Positions 16,259 through 24,484 of a stretch of DNA of 64,000 nt are shown piece after piece. The notes beneath the pieces are model-generated. The model searched no databases. It saw only the letters and a program-made list of their open reading frames with translations, and was not told the origin of the DNA. Source of the stretch: Turicibacter bilis. GTDB taxonomy: Bacteria > Bacillota_I > Bacilli_A > MOL361 > Turicibacteraceae. The first letter of the stretch is position 1; each line of letters opens with the position of its first letter. A program made the translations under genes and the position numbers. The stretch spans positions 1,656,001 through 1,720,000 of the forward strand of contig NZ_CP071249.1 of the NCBI RefSeq assembly GCF_024499055.1. Reading direction: 5' to 3'.

Positions 16259-16510
16259 ATGAGTGAAATGATTTCAATGAAATGTGGTTGTGAATTTGAA
16301 AACGGACAAGCTGTTGCAGATAAAGTCCGTATGAAAGGTTTTGCTGATCGTGAAATGCCTCAACCAGCAACAATTAACTGTTCTTGTGGAGAAACTTATA
16401 CAAAAACAAAACTGATTGATAATTGTCCAAATTGTAAAATGACATACGCTGTGACACCATGTTCAGCAGATGATCATAAATATATTGTTCCAGCTGGAAT
16501 TAATTATTAA
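16259..16510 (+). CDS. Small cysteine-rich (zinc-ribbon-like) protein, 83 aa
   Basis: 83 residues with metal-binding cysteine pairs: KCGCEF near residue 10, NCSCGE near 40 and NCPNCKM near 57, plus a lone Cys near 67. The spacing fits a small zinc ribbon, but I do not recognise the family. It is predicted cytoplasmic. The inner ATG 16259 has AAAGGATG at a proper distance; the ATG at 16250 overlaps that site. It is monocistronic, with its own extended -10 promoter and a very strong terminator. Confidence 0.7.
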   Translation: MSEMISMKCGCEFENGQAVADKVRMKGFADREMPQPATINCSCGETYTKTKLIDNCPNCKMTYAVTPCSADDHKYIVPAGINY

Positions 16511-16553
16511 AAATAAGCGCATTAAAGGATAAACTTTAATGCGCTTATTTTTT
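16511..16553 (+). terminator. Strong terminator after the zinc-ribbon-like gene
   Basis: AATAAGCGCATTAAAG (16512-16527) pairs with its complement ending at 16549, followed by seven T. Confidence 0.85.
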
Positions 16554-16626
16554 TACTTTTTTTGTATAGTGACTTTAAAACCGATGAATACTATATACGA
16601 ACTTATTTCGAAAGGATCGTGTTAAG

Positions 16627-17199
16627 ATGAAACGCTTATTAATGACTTTATTCATTGGTTTAGCACTTGTAGCTTGTTCAAACACTAAAACAGATACAAC
16701 CGATCAAAACAATGCAAATCAGAATAATACCACTCAAAATCAAAACAACAACGATACAACTACTGATCAAACAGCTGATGCTGACGTTAAATATCTTGAA
16801 GATTTAGGATATAAAGATGTTAAAGCTGCTACTGGTACAAATGCCCATCAGACATATAAATTAAATGAAGCAACTGCAGTTGATCAAAACATCTATGGTC
16901 AATGGGTTTTTACATGGGTTGAACCAGCAGAATATGTTGAAAAAGATGTCAATGTTCAACAATATACTGCAACTAAACACAATAAAAACTATGATGTTTT
17001 CGTTATGACAGATGCTAATCAAAACGTTATTGGTGGATACTACTACGAAGCAGGTCAAACAATGAATGAAGCTAAAATCTTAGATGAAAAACATACACCA
17101 CGTATCGTAAAAGATTTCGAATCAACTTGGAATCGATTATTCAACATTAACCAAACAAACTCAACTGATACAACAGATACACAAGGTCAAAATCGATAA
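16627..17199 (+). CDS. Lipoprotein with Asn/Thr/Gln-rich linker
   Basis: 190 residues. A lipoprotein signal peptide (MKRLLMTLFIGLALVACS) places the acylated cysteine at residue 17. A low-complexity N/T/Q/D linker (about 18-55) tethers a C-terminal globular domain (about 56-175) of unknown family with aromatic-rich stretches (QWVFTWVEPAEYV, VIGGYYYEAGQTMNEA). The C-terminus again turns N/T/D-rich. AAAGGA lies nine bases before the ATG. It is convergent with the class D sortase gene, sharing a bidirectional terminator. It lacks a sorting motif and so is not itself an obvious sortase substrate. Confidence 0.75.
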   Translation: MKRLLMTLFIGLALVACSNTKTDTTDQNNANQNNTTQNQNNNDTTTDQTADADVKYLEDLGYKDVKAATGTNAHQTYKLNEATAVDQNIYGQWVFTWVEPAEYVEKDVNVQQYTATKHNKNYDVFVMTDANQNVIGGYYYEAGQTMNEAKILDEKHTPRIVKDFESTWNRLFNINQTNSTDTTDTQGQNR

Positions 17200-17202
17200 T
17201 AT

Positions 17203-17231
17203 AAAAAAGTCCAACAATGTTGGACTTTTTT
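17203..17231. terminator. Bidirectional terminator between lipoprotein and sortase genes
   Basis: GTCCAAC (17209-17215) pairs with GTTGGAC (17219-17225), flanked by A6 and T6. Confidence 0.85.
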
Positions 17232-17233
17232 AA

Positions 17234-17797
17234 TTATTTCGATAGAACAGCTTTAACGACATACCGTTCTGGAGTGGGCCCCATATAAATAAATGGATAA
17301 CACGTGACTAAAGTAATCGTTGGTTCTTCAGCAGTATGATAGATATATGGATCTTCTGGATCAACAATTTGAATCTCACTAATCTCAAACGTTAGCGTTC
17401 CATCTAACGTTTCTACAGTAATGTTGTCACCAATTTCAACATCTTTCAGATTCCATAAAATATTTTCTCGATGTCCATATAAAACAGAATTCCCTACTTC
17501 CCCTGGCTTAACTGTGCTTTCATCTAATCCAATCCCTTGCTTTAAAATAGCATCTGTCGTTCCCATACGTATTGGAATAATGTTATCATAATCGGTAATT
17601 TTTAATGTCCCAATTACACCTTCAACTAATAGCTCCTTGTTTTCTACATCTGATTGTTGATATTGATCTTTAATTCCTTCCCACTCGTTTAAAGATTCAT
17701 TCACTTTTTGATTCATTTCGAAGATTGGATAAATTGCCATGACACAACATCCTACTCCAATCACAATTAATAAAATAGAAAACCATTTTCTCATCAT
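17234..17797 (-). CDS. Class D sortase
   Basis: About 187 residues. A transpeptidase that cleaves a C-terminal sorting motif and attaches proteins to the wall or to each other. An N-terminal membrane anchor (WFSILLIVIGVGCCVMAIYP) is followed by the sortase beta-barrel. The catalytic triad is in place: His in SVLYGHRENIL, Cys in TITLVTCYPF and Arg in PTPERYVV near the C-terminus. The TLVTCYPF sequence and short length fit class D rather than class A. Two ATG codons follow GGGGGATTG, so the start is 17797 or 17794. It is downstream of a large membrane protein that might be its partner; no LPxTG-type substrate is visible in the window. Confidence 0.9.
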   Translation of the reverse strand: MMRKWFSILLIVIGVGCCVMAIYPIFEMNQKVNESLNEWEGIKDQYQQSDVENKELLVEGVIGTLKITDYDNIIPIRMGTTDAILKQGIGLDESTVKPGEVGNSVLYGHRENILWNLKDVEIGDNITVETLDGTLTFEISEIQIVDPEDPYIYHTAEEPTITLVTCYPFIYMGPTPERYVVKAVLSK

Positions 17798-17812
17798 CAA
17801 TCCCCCTATAGT

Positions 17813-17842
17813 AAAGGAGAAGACTTTCGGCTTCTCCTTTTT
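17813..17842. terminator. Hairpin between the large membrane protein gene and the sortase gene
   Basis: AAAGGAGAAG (17813-17822) pairs with CTTCTCCTTT (17832-17841). On the minus strand the U tract is short and interrupted, so it may only partly reduce transcription into the sortase gene. Confidence 0.5.
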
Positions 17843-17847
17843 ATTAT

Positions 17848-19503
17848 TTACTGATCAAAACTCAAGTTATCAAACGATACAATTGTTTTTGTTTTATTTT
17901 TAGCATCGATATACTCGATAGTCACTTGATCTCCTTCACGACTAATTGGTAATTCTGGCGAAATTGTTCCAGATCCCATTAACAGTAATTCAGGATGTTC
18001 TTTTAAAATAATTGTATAGTACGTATTTCCATCCGTTTGACTCATTCCTAAACGGTCAATTGTAGCCGTAATTGTTTTATGCTCACCTGATGAAATATCA
18101 GAGAAGTTTCCTTGTCCACCGAAGACTAACTTCGTATAATTTGCACGAGCTTCATCCAGTGTTTCACCCGTTCCAACTTTAGAATAATCTTTAACATTAA
18201 CAAATGCATATTGTTTAACTAATCCTTGATTATCTTTTAACGTCATGAAATAAGTTGGCTCATTTTCAACATTTAATAGTAATGGGAAACTTGATTGATA
18301 TCCTAAATGCTGAACTTTCCCTTCTGCTGATTTCATTGCAGCTGTTTCAGTTGCTCCAGCAATTTTATAGAATGTTGTTTCTTTCGTACGTGTATTTGAT
18401 AACATAAATCCAACCGTCGATTCATCTGAACCTGCTGATGTCATCCCTGTATAGAAATACCAATCACCGTCAATGTACATATAATTTGTCCCATGTGTTG
18501 TTTGAATAATTCCTTTTTTCGCAAATAATGTATTGATAAATCCGTTTGTATACCATCCCCAATCATTAATTTGATTAATCACAAATGATTGCGGTTGGAT
18601 ACGATCAATCCATTTTGGAGCATCTTCAACTGAATACTTCGCAGTTTCACCTGTTTGAGCATCGACTACAACAACACCTGTCGCATCAGCCCCACCGTGA
18701 ATTCCAACTTTTTTCGTATAAGTTGTTACCACCCAATATGGACGACCATTATCGTCTAATTCAAATGAATAGTCCGTTAATCCTTCAAACATATTTCCTT
18801 CGAAATAAACTTTACGTCTAATATCATCATTAAAATAAGCTGATGGTAAATATTTTAATTTAATAGGATTTCCTTCGGCATCTTGTTGGACTAAACGTAC
18901 ATCTTGAGCATCTGTTGCAGAAACCATAATATATCCTGGTGTTCCTTCACGATTTGTAAACCATTTAATAATATCCACATGCTCAAGTGGAGCAACCCAG
19001 AATAATTCATCGTTCATACTAATTAACGTATAATCGCCAACATAAACTTGTGATCCAAGTCCAACATCTTCTCCTAATTTCTTATCTCCTAGGCGACGAG
19101 CATAAGCCTCATCTACTGTTGGAATTTTTGATAAATCAACCATCGGAATGTCTTCTGTGAAATCCTTTGTTTCAATTTCTCCAATTAAATCACGATATTG
19201 CTGACTTAAAAGAATTGGGGTAGATGAAACTTGATACCCAATATAAATCACAAACAATGTGATAACACAAAATTTGATTGCCTTACCTGGAAAATGAATC
19301 GATTGACCTTTGGCTAAATCTTGAAAAATATAACGAACATCTTCATAAAAATAAGCAATAATCGCAATGACTAATAACGCAAAAAATAAATTAAATCCCT
19401 CTTCAAATCGAATATTTAGAGGTACTAGTAATACGTAGTCCGCTATTAAAAATAAAATAATCAACGGAACAATGGTTACTAAAATATTTCTTAACCTTTT
19501 CAT
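17848..19503 (-). CDS. Large membrane protein with extracellular domain, unknown family
   Basis: About 551 residues. Three N-terminal membrane segments (ILVTIVPLIILFLIADYVLL, NLFFALLVIAIIAYF, FCVITLFVIYIGYQV) precede an extracellular region of about 430 residues rich in beta structure, with repeated WYFYTGM/YWVVTTYTKK-type strands. I recognise no enzyme motif. The last 60 residues (GDQVTIEYIDAKNKTKTIVSFDNLSF) resemble an OB-like barrel. ATG 19503 has GGAG eight bases upstream and is preferred over the GTG at 19512. Its position before a sortase gene suggests a role in envelope assembly, but that is only contextual. Confidence 0.7.
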   Translation of the reverse strand: MKRLRNILVTIVPLIILFLIADYVLLVPLNIRFEEGFNLFFALLVIAIIAYFYEDVRYIFQDLAKGQSIHFPGKAIKFCVITLFVIYIGYQVSSTPILLSQQYRDLIGEIETKDFTEDIPMVDLSKIPTVDEAYARRLGDKKLGEDVGLGSQVYVGDYTLISMNDELFWVAPLEHVDIIKWFTNREGTPGYIMVSATDAQDVRLVQQDAEGNPIKLKYLPSAYFNDDIRRKVYFEGNMFEGLTDYSFELDDNGRPYWVVTTYTKKVGIHGGADATGVVVVDAQTGETAKYSVEDAPKWIDRIQPQSFVINQINDWGWYTNGFINTLFAKKGIIQTTHGTNYMYIDGDWYFYTGMTSAGSDESTVGFMLSNTRTKETTFYKIAGATETAAMKSAEGKVQHLGYQSSFPLLLNVENEPTYFMTLKDNQGLVKQYAFVNVKDYSKVGTGETLDEARANYTKLVFGGQGNFSDISSGEHKTITATIDRLGMSQTDGNTYYTIILKEHPELLLMGSGTISPELPISREGDQVTIEYIDAKNKTKTIVSFDNLSFDQ

Positions 19504-19777
19504 TCTACTCACTCCATTAATCTCTCTTCGAGTTCCATATCATTTAATGAGGCTATTATACCAAATAGTCCAATCTAATACCATAGTTTAAAATAAATCT
19601 GCCTACCAATTAAAATGGCTCTTTTCACACTCAAAAGATATGAGAAATATACAGCTTAATTCACCTAATATTTTACATACTTATACTAATCAGCTAATAA
19701 AGACTTACAACATTCTGCCGAAAATTCTATTCTCTTGTGGATTCTTTTTATCATTTAAAATTACTTTTCTATTCTAT

Positions 19778-20031
19778 AAAAAAAGCTCTGACAGTTGTCA
19801 GAGCTTATTAAGAAATCGATTATTAAGATAGTATGAGAATTTGAAGTTTTTTAAATCTGCGCTGCAAATCATAGATTTAAAGTTAGTCTTATTTTATTTG
19901 AGGAGTACAAAACTAATCTATAGGGAATATGTACCGAAATAATCGGTTATTCAAATTCACATTTTAGTGGTAATAATAAGCCTAATCTCATGACTGATTA
20001 GATTCATTATACTATCTCAAATTTCTTAACA
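19778..20031 (-). ncRNA. Candidate structured non-coding RNA, about 250 nt
   Basis: No credible coding frame occupies this gap. On the minus strand a TATAAT at 20043-20038 would start an RNA near 20031, and a perfect terminator (19785-19792 with 19797-19804, seven U) ends it. The ends pair: TTAAGAAA (20029-20022) with TTTCTTAA (19815-19808), and AGATAGTAT (20017-20009) with ATACTATCT (19834-19826). Inside, GAATTTGAA (19958-19950) pairs perfectly with TTCAAATTC (19845-19837), enclosing further hairpins, including one around GCAGCGCAG. Size and end-to-end helix recall 6S RNA, but the match is unproven; RNase P, tmRNA and SRP signatures are absent. Confidence 0.6.
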
Positions 20032-20170
20032 GATTCTATTATACTACAAAATTTTGTATTTTTGTGAAAAAACACGAAAACTTTGTGATTTTTTATACTT
20101 TTATTTTTTTTACTTCTATTATCCTATGACAGGCAGGGTATTATAATAAGCAATTTACGGTGCATGTGAT

Positions 20171-20202
20171 AAAAATAGGGTGATTATAATCACCCTATTT
20201 TT
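20171..20202 (-). terminator. Terminator of the yclNOPQ operon
   Basis: AAAATAGGGTGATTATAATC pairs with itself as a near-perfect palindrome ending in a U run on the minus strand. Confidence 0.85.
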
Positions 20203-20208
20203 ATTAAA

Positions 20209-21183
20209 TTACTGTTGAATAGCTGTTGAAACTTCATCAACCATTTTTAGTGTAGATGTAAATCCACCAGTTGCTGTGTACCAAACTGCTGCATCTAAGT
20301 AAATAATATTACCATTTTTAGCTGCATCTGTTGAATTGATTAATTCGTTATTTAATGTTCCTTGTGCTGATGATTCTCCACCGACAACTGCACCGCGATC
20401 AACAACGAATAAGTAATCTGGGTTTAAGTCAGCGATATATTCAAATGAAACTTTTGCTCCGTGTTGCGCAGCTGATTCGATGTTTTCATCTGCTTCAGCA
20501 AATCCAAAACCATTATGAATGATTCCAAAACGAGAAGATGCACCGTATGCACTAACAGATCCTTCGTTCGTTAACACAACTAATGCATTTGATCCTTGAG
20601 CGGTTACTTCTTTATTTAAAGCTTCAACTTTTTCATTAACTTCTTCTAATCCTTTTTTCACAATATCTTCTTTATTAAAGATATCGCCTAATAACGTCAT
20701 ATTTTCTTCAAATGATTTTAAATAATCCTCATTATCAAGTCCCATGTAAATAGTAGGAGCAATTTCATTTAATTCCTCATAATAATCTGCTTGACGACCA
20801 GAAATAATGATTAGGTCCGGATTCATTTCATAAACTGCCTCTAAATCTGGTTCTTTTAATGACCCTGCATTTGCATACTCATCTGATTCAAACTTTGATA
20901 AGTGAGCTGGTAATGAACCTGAACGTGGTAAACCTGTTACTTCAACTCCCATATAATCTAATGCATCCAAAATTCCAAAGTCGAAAACAACAACATTTTT
21001 AGGCTCTTCTTTGACTGGTGTTTCTCCGTATTCATGAGTAACAGTGATTGTTTTTAGCTCTTCTGATTCACCTTCACCTTGTGTAATTTCATTACCTGCT
21101 GATGTTTGAGCACATGCTGTTAAAGCCACTAACCCCGCTAATACTGCTGAAGTCGATAATAATTTTTTTAATCCTTTTTTCAT
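20209..21183 (-). CDS. yclQ: Siderophore ABC transporter substrate-binding lipoprotein (YclQ-like)
   Basis: About 324 residues. A lipoprotein signal (lipobox LTAC, cysteine about residue 24) and a periplasmic-binding fold of the FecB/FepB class: KNVVVFDFGILDALDYMG, PDLEAVYEMNPDLIIISGR, a long central helix and PDYLFVVDRG. It captures a ferric siderophore outside the membrane and delivers it to the permeases upstream. In Bacillus subtilis the same gene order yclN-O-P-Q imports petrobactin; the ligand here is only inferred. ATG 21183 has GGAG six bases upstream. It is the last gene of a four-gene operon behind a Fur box. Confidence 0.92.
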   Translation of the reverse strand: MKKGLKKLLSTSAVLAGLVALTACAQTSAGNEITQGEGESEELKTITVTHEYGETPVKEEPKNVVVFDFGILDALDYMGVEVTGLPRSGSLPAHLSKFESDEYANAGSLKEPDLEAVYEMNPDLIIISGRQADYYEELNEIAPTIYMGLDNEDYLKSFEENMTLLGDIFNKEDIVKKGLEEVNEKVEALNKEVTAQGSNALVVLTNEGSVSAYGASSRFGIIHNGFGFAEADENIESAAQHGAKVSFEYIADLNPDYLFVVDRGAVVGGESSAQGTLNNELINSTDAAKNGNIIYLDAAVWYTATGGFTSTLKMVDEVSTAIQQ

Positions 21184-21220
21184 TTTCTTCTCCACCTTTA
21201 TTTTATATTTTCAACTAAGC

Positions 21221-21976
21221 TTAGTAATATACACAGATTTTTTTGTCATTGATTTCTTGAACATTAAACTCCATGTCATATAACTTACTTAATGTTGACG
21301 CCTGCATAATTTCATTGACTGTTCCTGTTACCGCAATCTCACCATCTTGTAAGGCGATAATTTCATCTGAATAACAAGAAGCAAAGTTAATATCATGAAT
21401 AACAATAACAACGGTTTTACCTAATTCATCCGTAATTCGGCGTAGCATCTTCATAATCTGAACGCTATGTTTCATATCTAGATTATTTAATGGTTCATCT
21501 AAGAAGATATAATCCGTGTCTTGAGCTAAAACCATTCCAATAAAAGCACGTTGTCGTTGCCCTCCACTTAATTCATCTAAGAATTTATGTTGAATATCTT
21601 CTAGTTGCATATAGGCTAATGCCTCATCAATCTTAACCTGATCTTCTGATGTTAGATTTCCTTGACTATGTGGGAAACGTCCAAAGGCAACTAAGTCACG
21701 AATGGTTAAACGAACATTTAAGTGATTACTTTGTTTTAAGATTCCCATCACTTTTGATAATTCTTTTGTGTCCCATTTAGAAATCTCTTTTCCATCGATA
21801 AATACTTCACCTGAATCTTTTTTAAGCAATCGACTCATCATGCCGAGAACAGTACTTTTTCCTGCACCATTCGGACCTATAAATGAAGTAATTTTACCAC
21901 GCTTGATTTGGAAAGAAACATTATTCACGACTGCTTTAGAACCATATTTTTTTGAAATATTTTTAACCTCAATCAT
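21221..21976 (-). CDS. yclP: Siderophore ABC transporter ATP-binding protein (YclP-like)
   Basis: 251 residues. The motor subunit for ferric siderophore import. Walker A GPNGAGKST (about 36-44), Q-loop GILKQ, signature LSGGQRQRAFIG (about 135-146), Walker B YIFLDEPLNNLD and switch VVIHD are all intact. The C-terminal YDMEFNVQEINDKKICVYY matches this subfamily. The ATG overlaps the stop of the preceding permease by four bases (ATGA), giving coupled translation, and AAGGAGG lies at optimal distance. Confidence 0.95.
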   Translation of the reverse strand: MIEVKNISKKYGSKAVVNNVSFQIKRGKITSFIGPNGAGKSTVLGMMSRLLKKDSGEVFIDGKEISKWDTKELSKVMGILKQSNHLNVRLTIRDLVAFGRFPHSQGNLTSEDQVKIDEALAYMQLEDIQHKFLDELSGGQRQRAFIGMVLAQDTDYIFLDEPLNNLDMKHSVQIMKMLRRITDELGKTVVIVIHDINFASCYSDEIIALQDGEIAVTGTVNEIMQASTLSKLYDMEFNVQEINDKKICVYY

Positions 21977-22923
21977 AAACGTTCCTCCTTCAATAAGATA
22001 TAAATAAAGTAAAGTCCACCGACGAAGTTAATAATAACCCCTATGGTTGTATTAAATTGGAATACTCGTTCGACTAAGAACTGCCCTCCAATTAAAGCTA
22101 ATAAGCTAAGTAAGATAGACGTTGGAATGACGATACTATGACGATAATCTTTAATCATTTGATAAGCTAAATTCGTGACTAAAATCCCTAAGAAAGTAAT
22201 AGGCCCTACTAAAGCTGTAGAAACAGAAACCAAGATGGCTACAGCAACAAGCATTTTTCTAACCATTCGGTCATAATCAATCCCTAAATTAATAGCCTGT
22301 TCTTTTCCCAAAGCTATAACATCTAACTTTTTAGCATCTTTTAAAACCCAAAATAGAGTAAGTCCCATCGTAATAGTTGAGATACCCAATAAGGAGGACT
22401 TAACATTGTTGAAACTTGCAAACATCTTATTTTGAACAATTAAGAACTCATTTGGATCCATGACCATTTGCATAAATGATGATAAACTACTAAACAATGT
22501 TCCAAAAATCATTCCAATCATTAATAAGAAGAATAAATTTGTATTTTCTCTTCTAAACATCATTTTAAACAGTAGTAATGAGAAGATAATCATTAATCCT
22601 CCTGCTATCAAGAAGTTTAAGTTGGACCCCATTAAAGCGACATTTAATGATCCTAAAGAAAAGACAATTAATGTTTGGAATAAATTATAAAGTGAATCTA
22701 ATCCTAATACACTTGGTGTTAAAATTCGATTATTTGTAACTGTCTGGAAAATAACTGATGAAACAGCGATTCCACTTCCTGTCATTGCAATTGCAATTAA
22801 TTTTGGTATACGTCTTGATAAGGCGTATTGATAAGAGTTGGGGTTCAATCCATAAACTAAGAATAAAACACTACATACTATTACTAATAGGAGTAGGATA
22901 TATAAAACTTTATGCCGACGCAT
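21973..22923 (-). CDS. yclO: Siderophore ABC transporter permease (YclO-like)
   Basis: 316 residues with about nine membrane segments, FecCD family. Diagnostic stretches are SRRIPKLIAIAMTGSGIAVSSVIFQT near the N-terminus and GPITFLGILVTNLAYQMIKDYRH in the ATPase-contacting loop. It pairs with the YclN-like permease to form the channel. AGGAGGG precedes the ATG; it overlaps the upstream permease gene by 14 bp and the downstream ATPase gene by 4 bp. Confidence 0.95.
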   Translation of the reverse strand: MRRHKVLYILLLLVIVCSVLFLVYGLNPNSYQYALSRRIPKLIAIAMTGSGIAVSSVIFQTVTNNRILTPSVLGLDSLYNLFQTLIVFSLGSLNVALMGSNLNFLIAGGLMIIFSLLLFKMMFRRENTNLFFLLMIGMIFGTLFSSLSSFMQMVMDPNEFLIVQNKMFASFNNVKSSLLGISTITMGLTLFWVLKDAKKLDVIALGKEQAINLGIDYDRMVRKMLVAVAILVSVSTALVGPITFLGILVTNLAYQMIKDYRHSIVIPTSILLSLLALIGGQFLVERVFQFNTTIGVIINFVGGLYFIYILLKEERL

Positions 22924-23866
22924 TTGAATCCCTCCTCATCAACATGTATAAGAAAATGACACTTCCGATAATCCCAACAGTTAATCCAATCGATACTTCA
23001 TATGGATAAATGACTAAGCGTCCAATGACATCGCAAATCAGTAAGAATACTACTCCTAGTAATGCAGTATGTCCTAAACTATGTTTTAAGTTATCGCCTA
23101 AGTACATCGATACAACATTTGGAACAATTAATCCGATAAACGGAATCGATCCAATGGTAATAATGATTACCGATGTAATTAAAGCGACAATCGTTAATCC
23201 TACATTGACAATCCATTTATGATTAAGCCCTAGATTAGTTGAAAAATCTTCTCCCATCCCAGCAATCGTAAATTTATTGGCATATAAGAAAGCGACAACA
23301 ACAAGAGGAATACTTAAATAAAGTAACTCATAATTTCCTTTCATGATGTTCGTGAAATCTCCCTGTGCCCAAGAAGAAATATTTTGTACAAGATCAAACT
23401 GATAAGCAATAAAGCTTGTGATCGAATTGACGACATTTCCAAGCATCATCCCGATTAACGGAATAAATAAGGAATTTTGAAATTTTACTTGCTTCATAAT
23501 CCCCATAAATAAAAATGTTCCAAATAATGAACAAATAAAAGCAAACAGCATCTTATGGACGAGTGAAGCCCCTGCAAAGAATACCATTGCAATTAACATT
23601 CCTAACTTTGCAAAATCCATCGTTGCTGCTGTCGTTGGTGAAACAAATTTATTTCTTGTCAGCTGCTGCATAATTAAACCGCAGATACTCATTCCAATCC
23701 CAGTTACACAAACACTTAATAAACGTGGTATACGACTGACAAATAAAATATATAATTGATGACTATCGCCATTTAAAATTGCTGATAGTGTCACTTCACT
23801 GGCTCCAATAAACACGGAAATGACGGATAAGATGATAAGCAAAGTTGCTAAATATCTCTTCTTCAA
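22910..23866 (-). CDS. yclN: Siderophore ABC transporter permease (YclN-like)
   Basis: About 318 residues, FecCD family, with SRIPRLLSVCVTGIGMSICG near the N-terminus and GSIPFIGLIVPNVVSMYLGD as the coupling-loop motif. It forms the membrane channel with the YclO-like subunit. I prefer the TTG at 23866, which has GAGGGGG about seven bases upstream; the ATG at 23893 would start inside a sequence with no site before it. It is the first gene of the operon; a Fur box lies about 70 bp upstream. Confidence 0.94.
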   Translation of the reverse strand: MKKRYLATLLIILSVISVFIGASEVTLSAILNGDSHQLYILFVSRIPRLLSVCVTGIGMSICGLIMQQLTRNKFVSPTTAATMDFAKLGMLIAMVFFAGASLVHKMLFAFICSLFGTFLFMGIMKQVKFQNSLFIPLIGMMLGNVVNSITSFIAYQFDLVQNISSWAQGDFTNIMKGNYELLYLSIPLVVVAFLYANKFTIAGMGEDFSTNLGLNHKWIVNVGLTIVALITSVIIITIGSIPFIGLIVPNVVSMYLGDNLKHSLGHTALLGVVFLLICDVIGRLVIYPYEVSIGLTVGIIGSVIFLYMLMRRDSNASA

Positions 23867-23936
23867 GTCTACCCCCTCTTTCTTTATCTTCATATTTACT
23901 CTTTATCTTCTATATGCTATAATAACCTCAACGCAA

Positions 23937-23953
23937 TTGATAATCGTTATCAA
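23937..23953. promoter_or_regulatory. Fur box
   Basis: TTGATAATCGTTATCAA is a perfect palindrome around one base and fits the TGATAATNATTATCA Fur consensus with a single deviation pair. It lies between the divergent siderophore operon and the AraC-type gene and could repress both when iron is sufficient. Confidence 0.85.
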
Positions 23954-24062
23954 ATTACTGATTATATTATAGCAGTTATAAAAATTAATTTCTTTGATTA
24001 TATTTAGATTTTTATAACTATTTTTACGTTAGTGGTGTTTTCTGTAAATAAGCACCTTCTAA

Positions 24063-24068
24063 TATAAT
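24063..24068 (+). promoter_or_regulatory. -10 element of the AraC-type gene
   Basis: TATAAT 16 bp before the start codon; no clear -35, suggesting an activated or weak promoter. Confidence 0.4.
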
Positions 24069-24083
24069 GAGCGAGGTGTGGAT

Positions 24084-24455
24084 ATGAAGCAAGAAACTAT
24101 AAATGAGTCTAATAAAGTAGGTTTATATGGACAGCGTGTCTACCACTATGTAGAGCAAAATTTTGATCGTCAATTAAAACTTGAAGATGTTGCAAGTTAT
24201 TTTCACTTGAATAAATGCTATTTTTGTTCTGTTTTAAAAAAAGAGTTAGGAAAGACATTTTCACAAATTGTGAATGAAGTTCGAGTTGAAAAAAGCAAAG
24301 AGCTATTAAGAGAAGGAAATCTCTCAACATTATCAATTGCTCTATCAGTAGGATTTAATAATCAAAATTACTTTAATATGACATTTAAAAAACTAACAGG
24401 AATGACTCCTTTACAGTATCGTAAAATTGCTCATCCCAACGAAAAAGAGGCGTAA
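24084..24455 (+). CDS. AraC-family DNA-binding protein, minimal
   Basis: About 123 residues, consisting almost only of the AraC/XylS double helix-turn-helix: first HTH KLEDVASYFHLNKCYFCSVLKKELG (about 35-58), second SIALSVGFNNQNYFNMTFKKLTGMTP (about 90-115). There is no ligand-binding or dimerisation domain, so it either works as a monomer or responds through another protein. ATG 24084 has GAGGTG five bases upstream; the GTG at 24078 overlaps that site. Divergent orientation from yclNOPQ across a Fur box suggests it controls iron uptake, comparable to Btr in Bacillus, but it is far shorter. Confidence 0.88.
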   Translation: MKQETINESNKVGLYGQRVYHYVEQNFDRQLKLEDVASYFHLNKCYFCSVLKKELGKTFSQIVNEVRVEKSKELLREGNLSTLSIALSVGFNNQNYFNMTFKKLTGMTPLQYRKIAHPNEKEA

Positions 24456-24480
24456 GTAACTAGTTACTTACGCCTCTTTT
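24446..24480. terminator. Bidirectional terminator between convergent genes
   Basis: A 12-13 bp perfect stem (GAGGCGTAAGTAA and complement) overlaps the AraC-type stop codon and ends in TTTTATTATT; it also serves the phosphodiesterase gene on the other strand. Confidence 0.8.
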
Positions 24481-24484
24481 ATTA

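Noticed and set aside
19640..19831. 63-codon frame running into the structured RNA terminator
   Set aside because: No ribosome binding site; it crosses the terminator hairpin of the candidate RNA.
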